Positions 28,708-39,400 of a DNA stretch of 64,000 nucleotides are shown here, piece after piece. Where the stretch lies: the NCBI RefSeq assembly GCF_020640915.1, contig NZ_JADWDC010000012.1, forward strand, positions 36,554 to 100,553, written 5' to 3'. The position numbers and the translations under genes were made by a program. Position 1 is the first letter of the stretch, and each line of letters opens with the position of its first letter. The DNA is from Waterburya agarophytonicola KI4 (GTDB lineage Bacteria; Cyanobacteriota; Cyanobacteriia; Cyanobacteriales; Xenococcaceae). A model generated the notes under the pieces. The model was not told the DNA's origin, ran no database searches, and saw only the letters and a list, made by a program, of their open reading frames with translations.

Positions 28708-28927
28708 AATTCGTAAATCTATAAAATTATAAACTGAAAGTATTAAAGTACATCTACTAAATTATAGCTAGGGATAGAAGTCTTATATATCAATTTTATT
28801 TGATTCTTTAAATAGGTAAGATGAACGATGATTAGCGATCGCAAAAATATTTTTATTTAAGTTTTTATTTAAAACAAATATTGAGTAATACAAATAAGTG
28901 TAATAACAAGAGTAAGAATTAAATAGT

Positions 28928-30373
<1,446 letters not shown>

Positions 30374-30494
30374 ATACCTCAGTCTTACAATTCCAGAAAA
30401 TACGGCTATTGTAACAATGGTTTTTGGAAATCAACAATATATTTTAATTATTAATTATTATGATCGTATTAGTACTGAAAACATAAATCAATTT

Positions 30495-31607
30495 ATGGCT
30501 CAAGTTAGCTTACAGGGAATTACTCGTCATTTTGGTAACGTCACTGCCATTAAAGATATTACTTTTGATATTCCCGATCGCCAATTTTGGGTACTAGTTG
30601 GGCCTTCGGGTTGCGGAAAATCGACTATACTAAGGACGATCGCGGGACTAGAGTCTATTTCTAGCGGTAAACTATATTTGGGAAATCGTTTGGTGAATAA
30701 TGTCCCCTCTAGACAGCGAGATGTAGCAATGGTGTTTCAAAACTATGCTCTTTATCCTCACATGAGCGTAGGAGAGAATTTGGCTTTTGGTTTAAAAATG
30801 CGGGGAGAAGATAAGCAAAAGATTGCTAAGAGAGTGCAGGAAGTTGCTCGCTCTTTAGATATCGAACACTTGCTCAAGCGCAAGCCAAAACAGCTCTCGG
30901 GAGGACAACAACAGCGCGTTGCCTTGGGTAGAGCGATCGCTCGTAAGCCTCAAGTATTCTTGTTAGACGAGCCTTTATCTAATTTAGATGCCCAGTTGCG
31001 CGATGATACTAGAGTCGAATTAAAGCAACTTCATCAACGACTCCAAATTACTACTGTTTATGTAACTCACGACCAAGTAGAAGCAATGACATTGGCAGAT
31101 CGAGTAGTAGTGTTACACGACGGGCAAGTACAGCAAATAGGAAGTCCCCAAGCTATTTATGCTAGTCCGATTAATAGTATGGTGGCAGGATTTTTGGGCA
31201 ATCCTCCGATGAATATTTTGCCCGTTACCTATAGTAATGGACGATTTATTATCTTTAACCATCAATCGATCGCCCTAAATTCGGAAACCCTACAACAATT
31301 ACAACCCACTCCAGGACAAAAATTTGATTTGGGTATTCGTCCCGAAAATATTACCCTATACAGTGGCGGAGAGTCAGATCGAAGTGAAGCTTTAGCACTT
31401 CAGGTAAACTTAGTTGAGCCTTTAGGTAGAGAAACTTTGATTAAAGCAAATACACCCGAATCTAATCTTAATCTTAATTTACTTGCGGGGGCAGCTTGGC
31501 AAGGGAAAAAAGGCGATCGCATTTTAGTTAGATTCGATCCCGCAAAAATATTTATTTTTGATTCTAATAACGGTAACACTATATTTATTAATCATGGAAG
31601 CAACTAA
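30495..31607 (+). CDS. ABC transporter ATP-binding protein (MalK/UgpC-type sugar importer)
   Basis: 370 residues from ATG 30495 ([13 protein letters not shown]); the frame is open 55 codons further upstream, but that part is unlike the family. Walker [11 protein letters not shown] loop [13 protein letters not shown], signature [14 protein letters not shown], Walker [13 protein letters not shown] and switch His [10 protein letters not shown] are all present, followed by a TOBE-type C-terminal region (about 240-370). MalK-type ATPases serve several sugar importers, and no permease or binding-protein gene is adjacent. Its last 14 bases overlap ttcA. Confidence 0.93.
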   Translation: MAQVSLQGITRHFGNVTAIKDITFDIPDRQFWVLVGPSGCGKSTILRTIAGLESISSGKLYLGNRLVNNVPSRQRDVAMVFQNYALYPHMSVGENLAFGLKMRGEDKQKIAKRVQEVARSLDIEHLLKRKPKQLSGGQQQRVALGRAIARKPQVFLLDEPLSNLDAQLRDDTRVELKQLHQRLQITTVYVTHDQVEAMTLADRVVVLHDGQVQQIGSPQAIYASPINSMVAGFLGNPPMNILPVTYSNGRFIIFNHQSIALNSETLQQLQPTPGQKFDLGIRPENITLYSGGESDRSEALALQVNLVEPLGRETLIKANTPESNLNLNLLAGAAWQGKKGDRILVRFDPAKIFIFDSNNGNTIFINHGSN

Positions 31608-32415
31608 AACTCGTACTTCTAAAAATTTTAAAAAACTCCAAGCCCGCTTACGAGGACAGGTTGGGAAAGCGATCGCCGATTATAATATGATTGAAGCAGG
31701 CGATCGAGTTATGGTGTGTCTGTCGGGAGGAAAAGATTCCTATACCATGCTCGATATGCTGTTGAGTTTGCAACGCAAAGCACCAATCGAGTTTGAGCTT
31801 TTAGCAGTTAATCTCGATCAAAAGCAACCAGGCTTTCCCCAACAAGTATTGCCAGAGTATTTAGCTTCGTTAAACCTTCCCTATCGCATCGTGGAACAAG
31901 ATACCTATAGTACCGTCACCAATATAGTTCCCGAAGGGAAAACTATGTGTGGTTTATGCTCTCGTTTGCGTCGGGGTATCCTTTATCGAGTCGCCACAGA
32001 AGAAGGCATTAATAAAATTGCTTTAGGACACCATCGCGACGATATTGTCGAGACTTTATTTCTCAATATGTTTTATGGTGGCAAACTTAAAGCTATGCCT
32101 CCTAAATTACTCAGCAATGACGGACAAAATATCGTTATTCGTCCTTTAGCCTATTGCACTGAAACAGAAATACAAAAATACGCCACTGTGCGAGAATTTC
32201 CCATAATTCCCTGCAATCTATGCGGTAGTCAAGAAAATCTACAGCGAGTACAAATCAAGCAAATGTTGCAAACTTGGGAAAGAGAAACCCCAGGAAGAAT
32301 TAACAATCTTTTCCGCAGTCTGCAAAATGTTACTCCTTCTCATCTAGCAGATACAGAGTTATTCGATTTCGCTGGGTTGAGCCAAAGCAAAAATGCTCAT
32401 CAGAAAAACCCGTAA
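31594..32415 (+). CDS. ttcA: tRNA 2-thiocytidine(32) biosynthesis protein TtcA
   Basis: 273 residues from ATG 31594. The ATP-pyrophosphatase PP-loop SGGKDS is at residues 44-49. The paired Cys that hold the [4Fe-4S] cluster and carry sulfur are C119/C122 (CGLC) and a later PCNLC motif. [10 protein letters not shown] is the second nucleotide-binding element. It thiolates C32 of certain tRNAs. Start overlap with the upstream ATPase gene suggests cotranscription, though no functional link is known. Confidence 0.95.
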   Translation: MEATKTRTSKNFKKLQARLRGQVGKAIADYNMIEAGDRVMVCLSGGKDSYTMLDMLLSLQRKAPIEFELLAVNLDQKQPGFPQQVLPEYLASLNLPYRIVEQDTYSTVTNIVPEGKTMCGLCSRLRRGILYRVATEEGINKIALGHHRDDIVETLFLNMFYGGKLKAMPPKLLSNDGQNIVIRPLAYCTETEIQKYATVREFPIIPCNLCGSQENLQRVQIKQMLQTWERETPGRINNLFRSLQNVTPSHLADTELFDFAGLSQSKNAHQKNP

Positions 32416-33056
32416 AGCGATCGAATTTATAGCTACCTTTATACCTTTATCTGGGTTGAGGAGAGTTAAATTTCAGTTAGGGCGATCGCCTAATTGTTCT
32501 TTGTTCATTTTCCATAATTAAATGTTTCCCTTTGTAACGAATATTTTAGTTCTTAAATACTACTTTGCAGTAATTTTGCCAATATCGATTCGTTTTTCCT
32601 GGTTTTTGGGCATCTAAAAAGCACATAACTCCTCTTAATATGTCTTAACGTGTTTTGCGATCCTCCCATATTTTTATGGGCTACAAGAACACTTCTAGTC
32701 TTTTGTCTGTACTGCCAAAGATATTTATTGTATTTCACCCCCAAACTATATCCTTTTTTTTTATATTCAAAACAAAATAAAGTATTTAAAACTACTTCTA
32801 ATTTATTCAAAACAAGTTTTTATAGGGGAAAAAAGCTTGTATGCTTTTTATTTAAAAATATAAAAAAATAATTATTTACATTTTTGGTAAAAAAGACAAA
32901 ACACTGATAGTTGTGTCTAATCTAGATGTCCAAAACAGTTGTTATTCCAATTTATTTGTTGCACAATGAATTCATCGAGAGAAAAACAACAACAGAAAGT
33001 TTTCTAGACTCGAACAAATTATTGAAGATAAACTCTTAGATTCAGAAAAAAAAACC
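32416..33056. other. Long AT-rich intergenic region upstream of the Gly-Gly leader peptide cassette
   Basis: 641 bp with no convincing gene. Short open frames in it have no family resemblance and no ribosome binding site. There is a small hairpin CCCATA-TTTT-TATGGG (32665-32680). The last ~300 bp are extremely A/T-rich, and the final ~57 bp (33000-33056) are homologous to the leader before the fourth peptide gene (33990-34046). The promoter of the peptide genes most likely lies here. Confidence 0.6.
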
Positions 33057-33320
33057 ATGTCTAAAATTCAATTCAACGAGCTAAACAGCACTTCTTTAGA
33101 AGTATTAAATAGCCAAGAAGTTTCCACAGTAGTTGGTGGTCGTCGTAGCTTTAACTTTAATGGCAATAGTTTTAACGACAATCGTCGTCAAGGTAATAAT
33201 CTAGGTATATCTGCCAATGTATCTGTGACTAATATTCAGCTAGATAATAGTTTCGCTGGTGGTAACTTCGCTCAAATTGGTGCAGGCGCTTCTATTGGAG
33301 TCAACCAAACTAACCAATAA
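33057..33320 (+). CDS. Double-glycine leader peptide 1 (bacteriocin-like precursor)
   Basis: 87 residues. Leader MSKIQFNELNSTSLEVLN through VVGG (Gly27-Gly28) has the Glu/Leu pattern of double-glycine leaders cleaved by C39 peptidases. The predicted 59-residue core starts RRS, is rich in Asn, Gly and Ser, and has no Cys, so it cannot form lanthionines or disulfides. Alternating polar and hydrophobic residues in the second half suggest a beta or solenoid structure. This is the first of six related genes; its leader region resembles that of copy 4. Known cyanobacterial genomes often carry such arrays with a PpiC-type isomerase. Function is unproved. Confidence 0.85.
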   Translation: MSKIQFNELNSTSLEVLNSQEVSTVVGGRRSFNFNGNSFNDNRRQGNNLGISANVSVTNIQLDNSFAGGNFAQIGAGASIGVNQTNQ

Positions 33321-33366
33321 TAACAATTTTGATTTTCAGTTAACTCTCATATTTAGAGGAAAAACC

Positions 33367-33630
33367 ATGTCTAAAATTCAATTTAACGAACTAAACAACA
33401 CTTCTTTAGAAGTACTAAATAGCCAAGAAGTTTCCGCAGTAGTTGGTGGTCGTCGTAGCTTGAACTTCAATCTAGGTAGTTTTAACGACAATCGTCGTCA
33501 AGGTAATAATTTAGGTATATCTGCCAACGTATCTGTGACTAATCTTCAGCTAGATAGTAGTTTCGCTGGTGGTAACTCGGCTTGGATTGGTGCAGGTGCT
33601 TCTATTGGAGTCAACCAAACTAACCAATAA
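33367..33630 (+). CDS. Double-glycine leader peptide 2
   Basis: 87 residues from ATG 33367, preceded by AGAGGAAAAACC. The frame is open upstream into copy 1, but the ATG aligned with the other copies and the ribosome site decide the start. Nearly identical to copy 1. Differences are concentrated in the core (NFNLGS for NFNGNS, LQLDSS for IQLDNS, NSAWIG for NFAQIG). 46 bp separate it from copy 1 and no hairpin intervenes, so copies 1 to 3 are probably one transcript. Confidence 0.85.
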   Translation: MSKIQFNELNNTSLEVLNSQEVSAVVGGRRSLNFNLGSFNDNRRQGNNLGISANVSVTNLQLDSSFAGGNSAWIGAGASIGVNQTNQ

Positions 33631-33679
33631 TAACAATTTTGATTTTTAGTTAACTCTCATATTTAATTAGGAAAAAACC

Positions 33680-33943
33680 ATGTCTAAAATTCAATTCAAC
33701 GAACTAAACAACACTTCTTTAGAAGTACTAAATAGCCAGGAAGTTTCCACAGTAGTTGGAGGTCGTCGTAGCTTGAACTTCAATCTAGGTAGTTTTAACG
33801 ACAATCGTCGTCAAGGCAATCGTCTAGTTCTATTCGCTGACACCAGTGTTACTAATGTTCAACTATCTGATAGTGTCTTTGGTGGTAACGTTGCTCAGAT
33901 TGGTGCGGGTGCTTCTATTGGAGTTAACCAAACTAACCAATAA
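33680..33943 (+). CDS. Double-glycine leader peptide 3
   Basis: 87 residues. Leader and the last 15 residues (IGAGASIGVNQTNQ region) are the same as copies 1 and 2, while residues about 48-70 differ (RLVLFADTSVTNVQLSDSVFGG). AGGAAAAAACC precedes the ATG. A perfect 18-bp hairpin starts 6 bp after the stop, the first break in the array. Confidence 0.85.
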   Translation: MSKIQFNELNNTSLEVLNSQEVSTVVGGRRSLNFNLGSFNDNRRQGNRLVLFADTSVTNVQLSDSVFGGNVAQIGAGASIGVNQTNQ

Positions 33944-33949
33944 TAACAA

Positions 33950-33989
33950 TTTCGATGACTACTTATCGAATGATAAGTAGTCATCGAAA
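33950..33989. terminator. Perfect 18-bp hairpin after peptide gene 3
   Basis: Arms 33950-33967 and 33972-33989 are exact reverse complements with a GAAT tetraloop. There is no U-run after the stem (the next bases are GTTTCCC), so it may be an mRNA-stabilising or processing element or a partial attenuator rather than a full terminator. It precedes the leader copy in front of gene 4. Confidence 0.6.
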
Positions 33990-34046
33990 GTTTCCCAGAC
34001 TCGGACAAATTGTTAAAGATTAACTCTCATATTTAGAGGAAAAACC

Positions 34047-34310
34047 ATGTCTAAAATTCAATTCAACGAACTAAACAACACTTCTTTAGAAGTACTAAAT
34101 AGCCAGGAAGTTTCCACAGTAGTTGGAGGTCGTCGTAGCTTGAACTTCAATCTAGGTAGTTTTAACGACAATCGTCGTCAAGGCAATAACGCAATTATAT
34201 TTGCTGACACCACTGTGACTAATGTTCAGCTATCCAATGGTGTTTTTGGTGGCAACTCCGCTCAGATTATTGCAGGTGCTTCTATTGGAGTCAATCAAAC
34301 TAACCAATAA
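34047..34310 (+). CDS. Double-glycine leader peptide 4
   Basis: 87 residues. Leader identical to copies 2 and 3 except at a few positions. The variable core segment reads NAIIFADTTVTNVQLSNGVFGG, followed by the shared GASIGVNQTNQ tail. The ~57-bp upstream sequence (33990-34046) is homologous to that of gene 1, so gene 4 probably has its own promoter or leader. RBS AGAGGAAAAACC. Confidence 0.85.
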   Translation: MSKIQFNELNNTSLEVLNSQEVSTVVGGRRSLNFNLGSFNDNRRQGNNAIIFADTTVTNVQLSNGVFGGNSAQIIAGASIGVNQTNQ

Positions 34311-34398
34311 TAATTCTGATGACGAATTCGGAAGCTAACTTCACCGCTATCTTTTGAGACTCTTTTTGCTGATGCAATTAAGTCTTTGGTTATCTAAC

Positions 34399-34445
34399 AA
34401 CCAATCTATTCATCAAGTGATTTTTGCCGAGTGAATAGATTGGTT
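34399..34445. terminator. 14-bp inverted repeat before peptide gene 5
   Basis: AACCAATCTATTCA (34399-34412) and its exact complement (34432-34445) enclose a 19-base loop. The sequence is unrelated to the hairpin after gene 3. It lies in the 164-bp spacer between genes 4 and 5, with the second arm 29 bp before the start codon. Could act as an attenuator or mask the start of gene 5. Confidence 0.5.
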
Positions 34446-34474
34446 AGACAAAGAATACTTTCAATCCTAGTAAT

Positions 34475-34732
34475 ATGTCTAAAATTCAAATTGATACAAT
34501 CCCAACAGAGCCTCAATTATCTTTGTTGAGCGATACTGAAACTAACGTAGTTTTTGGTGGTCGTCGCAGTCTAGCTAACGTAAACGTGAATGTAGCTAAT
34601 AATATTGGTGTTATAGTCAACCCCACTATCGTAGTCAATACTCAATTGGCTGGTAGCATCGGAAATGGTTTTGCTTCTAACTTTGCTAACATCAACATCG
34701 ACAATTTTACTGGTCTGGGTCAAAGCAACTAA
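34475..34732 (+). CDS. Double-glycine leader peptide 5 (divergent)
   Basis: 85 residues. Leader MSKIQIDTIPTEPQLSLLSD through VVFGG (Gly28-Gly29), then RRSLANVNVNVANN. Same leader logic and GGRR junction as copies 1 to 4, but the rest is different: a 56-residue core of alternating Val/Ile/Asn ending in GLGQSN, without Cys. RBS is weak (CCTAGTAAT before ATG). It is an older family member, not a recent duplicate. Confidence 0.82.
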   Translation: MSKIQIDTIPTEPQLSLLSDTETNVVFGGRRSLANVNVNVANNIGVIVNPTIVVNTQLAGSIGNGFASNFANINIDNFTGLGQSN

Positions 34733-35042
34733 ACTAAAAAATATTTTGTCTCACTTGCATCGATGTAGAGAGTATCGACCAGAAGTTTTTAAAATCTCCC
34801 ATCGATAAATTAACTGTATTAATTATATTACCGATTTGACCTTTTTAAGGCGATCGCTTTCAAGTAATCAGGAATATAATTTTGCCTTGAGGTATTGTTT
34901 CATTACAACAGTCGAGGTGGAGATAATTTAAGTGTAGCGACTTTACTTGAGTCGCTGTGCTGCTCCACCATCTATCTTGGTCAATATTATATTTTTTATT
35001 TGTATCGCCTTTTCAATTAAAACTATTAGTTAATCTAGAAAA
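34733..35042. other. Spacer between peptide genes 5 and 6 with a nested hairpin
   Basis: 310 bp without a gene. Contains a two-level structure: outer GGTGGAG (34916-34922) with CTCCACC (34963-34969), and inner GCGACT (34937-34942) with AGTCGC (34950-34955). This could be a terminator-like structure, attenuator or small RNA. The rest is AT-rich and includes one HIP1-like site near 34850. Confidence 0.5.
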
Positions 35043-35294
35043 ATGTCTAAAATAAATATCTTTGAAATTCAGCCAGCTAAATCAGAATTGAAAGTATTGA
35101 ACAAGAATGAAACAGAGCTGGTTTTTGGCGGTAGAAGACGAATCCGCAATCAGTTTGTCAATCAAAGCAATACAGCTAATATCTTTATAGTTTCTAATTT
35201 GGTTAATATTCAGATAGCTTTTGGGGGAGGTAGTAACACTAGTGTTAATTCAATAACCAATAACGCAGGGGTGATTCAAACTAACAATGCCTAA
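35043..35294 (+). CDS. Double-glycine leader peptide 6 (divergent)
   Basis: 83 residues. Leader MSKINIFEIQPAKSELKVLN through VFGG (Gly29-Gly30), then RRRIRNQFVNQSN. The 53-residue core is Asn/Ser/Gly-rich, no Cys, ending NNAGVIQTNNA. Shares start MSKI and GGRR with all copies but little else. A strong terminator lies 44 bp after the stop and closes the array. Confidence 0.82.
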   Translation: MSKINIFEIQPAKSELKVLNKNETELVFGGRRRIRNQFVNQSNTANIFIVSNLVNIQIAFGGGSNTSVNSITNNAGVIQTNNA

Positions 35295-35337
35295 GATTAG
35301 CCGTGCTACCTTAAATGTGTAGCAATTTTGCCGAATC

Positions 35338-35396
35338 AATGGTTGAAGTCCAGCAGTATCACAATTTACTGAAGCTACTTTAACCATTTTTTATTT
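35338..35396 (+). terminator. Rho-independent terminator closing the peptide array
   Basis: AATGGTTGAAGT (35338-35349) pairs with ACTTTAACCATT (35377-35388) over 12 positions with one G-U pair. The stem is followed by TTTTATTT. The loop is 27 bases. It ends in the gap before the convergent isomerase gene. Confidence 0.65.
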
Positions 35397-35408
35397 AGTT
35401 AGCTACTA

Positions 35409-36179
35409 TTACAAGTTCTTAGCTAAAGATTGATGATTTACTTCTGAAAGATCGGTAACTATTTGAAATTCTTGTAATTGTTGTTGCAGCCATTCAGAAA
35501 ACAAACCAGACATAATTTGATTGTGCAATTCTTCATCTAGTTGGGGTTGAATAATCTCTTCGACTAGGATTAGGTGAACTCCCATGGAGGTAACGATAGG
35601 TTTTAACAGTTGAGGTGGAGATGCTGCAAATACCTCTGCGGATATTTCAGGTTTCAGGTTTTGTCGCTGTAATACCCCACAATAGCCACCAGAACGACGA
35701 CGTGCGGGGTTTGATTCGTAAGTTCGAGCTATATCATGAAAGCTCATTTCTCCTTCTTGGAGAGCGCAAAACAATTCGATCGCCATATCCTCATCATCTA
35801 AAATTACTTCATACATAGCTGCTCCAGCATAGTTTAAGTGATTTTGAAAGAAAAAAGCTTTAACGCGATCGCTAAATAAATGATGAGCTAGTTTTTTCGT
35901 AATAATATTAGTACGCATCAAAACCTCAAACTCATCCATTGACATCTGATTGCTTTTTAACCATTGCCAAGTAGCTTCAATATTTTGTAGATCGTGGGTT
36001 ATCCGAAAATCATCAGCAGCTTGCTGTAATTCTTCATCGCTAATATCAATTCCGATTTCCCTTGCTTTAGATTCAATAATCTTACAAGTAGCGATTCCTT
36101 CCAAAACTCGGTTTAACTGGCTGGAGAGTTTCAAATGATTGATAATGGTGGCGCGATCTATTTTTAGAATTGGTTTCAT
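35409..36179 (-). CDS. PpiC-type (parvulin) peptidyl-prolyl isomerase
   Basis: 256 residues from ATG 36179 (MKPILKID). A TTG at 36188 would add three residues. N-terminal helical SurA-N-like region (about 1-120), then a parvulin domain (about 125-225) with ARTYESNPARRRSGGYCGVLQRQ and KPIVTSMGVHLILVEE. No signal peptide, so it is cytoplasmic. Isomerases of this kind accompany HlyD/C39-ABC exporters and Gly-Gly leader peptides in cyanobacterial bacteriocin-type loci; here it converges with the six-peptide array, so a chaperone role for the precursors is a reasonable inference. Confidence 0.85.
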   Translation of the reverse strand: MKPILKIDRATIINHLKLSSQLNRVLEGIATCKIIESKAREIGIDISDEELQQAADDFRITHDLQNIEATWQWLKSNQMSMDEFEVLMRTNIITKKLAHHLFSDRVKAFFFQNHLNYAGAAMYEVILDDEDMAIELFCALQEGEMSFHDIARTYESNPARRRSGGYCGVLQRQNLKPEISAEVFAASPPQLLKPIVTSMGVHLILVEEIIQPQLDEELHNQIMSGLFSEWLQQQLQEFQIVTDLSEVNHQSLAKNL

Positions 36180-36432
36180 ACTTTGCAAGTTATAGAGTTA
36201 GAACATATAAAACTCAAGGCTAGTTGCTTACTTTAGCCTGATAAAATGAGAAACACATTAAACTGATTTGTTGCACACGATTCTTACTTTAATGGTAATT
36301 CAGGGTAAAAACAAAATTTCTTTTTATAGATATTGTTTACACCCTAACTCCCTAGATAAACGAAATCTCTCAGTTTTTACAATAAGTAATACAAGCACAA
36401 TATATCAATATAAGCGCAATATTATGTGACTA

Positions 36433-39400
36433 TTAAACTGTAACTCCCTCTAGCTCATCCTCGGTAGACTCGTATAATTCCCTCAACTTATCTAACTTCT
36501 CCTCATCTGCATTCCATAAACCTCTTCCTTGAGCCTCGATCGCCCGCGCTACAATATTTCTAAAAGCTTCAGGATTGGCTTCTCGTAACTTGGTTGCCAT
36601 CCCTGCATCTAAGGCATAAGTATCAACTGCTTGGTCGTATACCCAGTCGTCTTTGAAACTAGCGGTACTGCCCCAACCGATTAACGCCGTCATTCGTTGG
36701 GAGATTTCGTAAGCACCACCAGAACCCTGATCTGCCATTGCTTCCGCCCATTTAGGATTAAGTAATTTAGTGCGGTATTCCATGCGGAGTAAGTCTTTTA
36801 GCTTGCGAGGATTGGTATCTTTAGAAAAGCTTTCCACAAATGATGCTTCTACTTCCTTACCGCTTTGTTTTTCCGCAGCTAATTTCAACCCGCCAGTGTT
36901 GCCATAATATTCTTGGATGTCAGTTAAGCCGTATTCAACCGAATCTATTTCTTGAATAATTTGACTGCTAGTTGACAATAGTTGTGTTAGTACTTCTGGT
37001 CTAGCTTGTCCCTTATCTTTGCGTCCATAACTAAAAACGTTGCGGTTTTTCCAAGTGTCTGCAAGTTCGTCGCTAGATTCCCAATTACTATCTACCACTT
37101 GGTCATTTACCAAAGATCCAAAATCCCCCGCAGGGTTAGAAAACATTCTTGCACTCGCATTTTCTATTCCTTGGGCTTGTAAAGCCAAACAATGCTTGCG
37201 AATATAATTATTATCTTCTGATTCCTCGGCTTCTGCTGCCCTTCTAAACAAATCGTCTAGCAACTCAATAATATTGACAAAAGTATCGCGGAAAATACCC
37301 GATAGATTAGCTAATACATCGATGCGGGGATGCCCTAATTGTTCTACAGGTATTAGTTCATAACGCACAATGCGCCCCGTACCTTCTTTGACAGGTTCAG
37401 CCCCCACTAATTCTAGTAAAATCCCCAAAGATTCCCCTTTAGTTTTAATCGCATCCAAACCCCATAACATTACTGCTACGGTTTCGGGATACGCGCCCTT
37501 GTCCTCTAAATTCTGCTGAATAATCTTTCTGGCAATTTCTTTACCCCGTTCATAGGCAGCAGGGGAAGGCATCCGATAAGGATCTAAAGCATGGATATTT
37601 CTCCCCGTCGGTAACACTCCGCTACCATCTCGCAACAAATCGCCACCAGGGGCAGGGGGTATATATTCCCCATTCAATCCCCTTAATAAATTCACCATTT
37701 CATCCGTATTCTGCGTCAATAAATCCCTAATTTTTAACGCCTCTTCAAACTCAGAAGTAAACTTTGCGTCATCCCTTTGCGCCTCTGCGCCTCTGCGTGA
37801 GATAATTCCCTCAATCTCATCTTCCGACAATTTCCCATCAAAATACGCCTCCAAATACGATCGCAACCCTTCTACAGTCGGCTTTTCCCCCAAAACGTGC
37901 AACCCCGAAGAAAACAAACGCTGTTCCAATACTTGCAAATATTCATATACCTGCACAAAATATTGATTCAGCATATTCTTACTAAACAGTTTGGCATTCT
38001 CTACCGTAAAACTAATGCCTTGTTTCAAACCTTCCTCAAACTTACAATCTTTTTCTAAACCAGCATCCACAATCTTCTGACAAATAATCTCCCGAAGTGC
38101 CGAATTTTTGGCTGTATCCTCCCGATATTCCCCAATTAATTCCCGTAGGGCAATTAACTCTTTATATAAACCCGCACGTCCATAAGGAGGAACATTGTGA
38201 GAAACTAAAACACCATAACCCCGACGTTTTGCCAAAATAGATTCTGAGGGATTATTGGCTGCATAGATATAAAGATTAGGAATATCCCCTAGTAGAATAT
38301 CCGACCAAGAATAACCCGTATTACCCAAAGGCGAACCTGGCAACCATTCTACTGTACCGTGCATTCCAAAGTGAACTATTGCATCAGCTTGATATTCGTT
38401 TTGCAACCATTTATAGAAAGCGGTGTATTGGGGATGGGGAGTTAAATCTTTCTCGAACATCAACCGCATGGGATCTCCTGCAATACCTAAAGGCGGTTGT
38501 ACGCCTATCCAAATGTTACCCAATTGAATACCACCGAGTTGAAACTCATCACCGTAGGTTTTAATTCCCGTACCCGTTAAAGACTGCCATTGTTTTTCTA
38601 CTCTATGGGTTTGCAGATATCCCAACCATTTTGCTAAAGTACGAACGTTTACCTGATTTACAGGGGTAACAGATTCATCGGCTTCTTTTACCTGCTTAAT
38701 TATCTCTTCGCCATCTTGGGGTAACTCTCCTACGTCATAACCCTGGGCTTTCAATGAGTGAAGTAAGTTTAGTAAACTCTTGGGGACATTTAATAGTGCT
38801 GCTGTACCTGCTGCGCCATAGCCAGGAGGAAAATTGTATAGAATAACCGCTAGCTTTCTTTCTGGTGTCGGAGTCTGACGTAAACCAATCCAGTTTTTGA
38901 GTCTCCCTGTCAGACGGTGGAGTCTTTCGGGTACTAGATATATATCCTCTCCTACTAAACCACCCAAAGGTACAGTATCGATCGCCCCATCTAATTCGGG
39001 TAAAGAATATAACACCACACTCTGTAAACCACCTATTCCCTGACGAGTCCAGGAATGGATATCTTGTATTAATAGAGGTGCAGCTACTATATAAGGTACG
39101 TTTTTCGCAGTGAGGATACGTTTAGCTACTTCTACCTGTCTTCCTGCTTCCATCGAACCCGCAGGACCTCCAACTAAGGGAAAGCCAATGGTAGAAACGA
39201 TCGCATCTACTTTGACTGCATCATCTTTTAAGGAAAGGATTTCTTTATTACCCTGCTGTCTTTGTACTTGTTCGTAGTCGGTAGTCAGCCAATCACGGAC
39301 AATTACATGACCTTCTACACCATTGATAAATACGGGGAGGGGAATTAATCCCTGGGATTCAAAATGTTTAATTAACTGGAGAATATAGGGTTGTTTGGTG

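Noticed and set aside
32553-32871. Short open frames upstream of the peptide array
   Set aside because: Cys- and Lys-rich or Phe-rich translations without ribosome site; best explained as AT-rich intergenic sequence.
33259-33366. Long start for peptide gene 2 beginning inside gene 1
   Set aside because: The ATG at 33367 matches the other copies and has its own AGGAAAAACC site.
33057-34310. CRISPR-like or transposon-derived repeat array
   Set aside because: The ~310-370-bp repeats each encode an intact small protein with its own ribosome site; no spacers or terminal inverted repeats.
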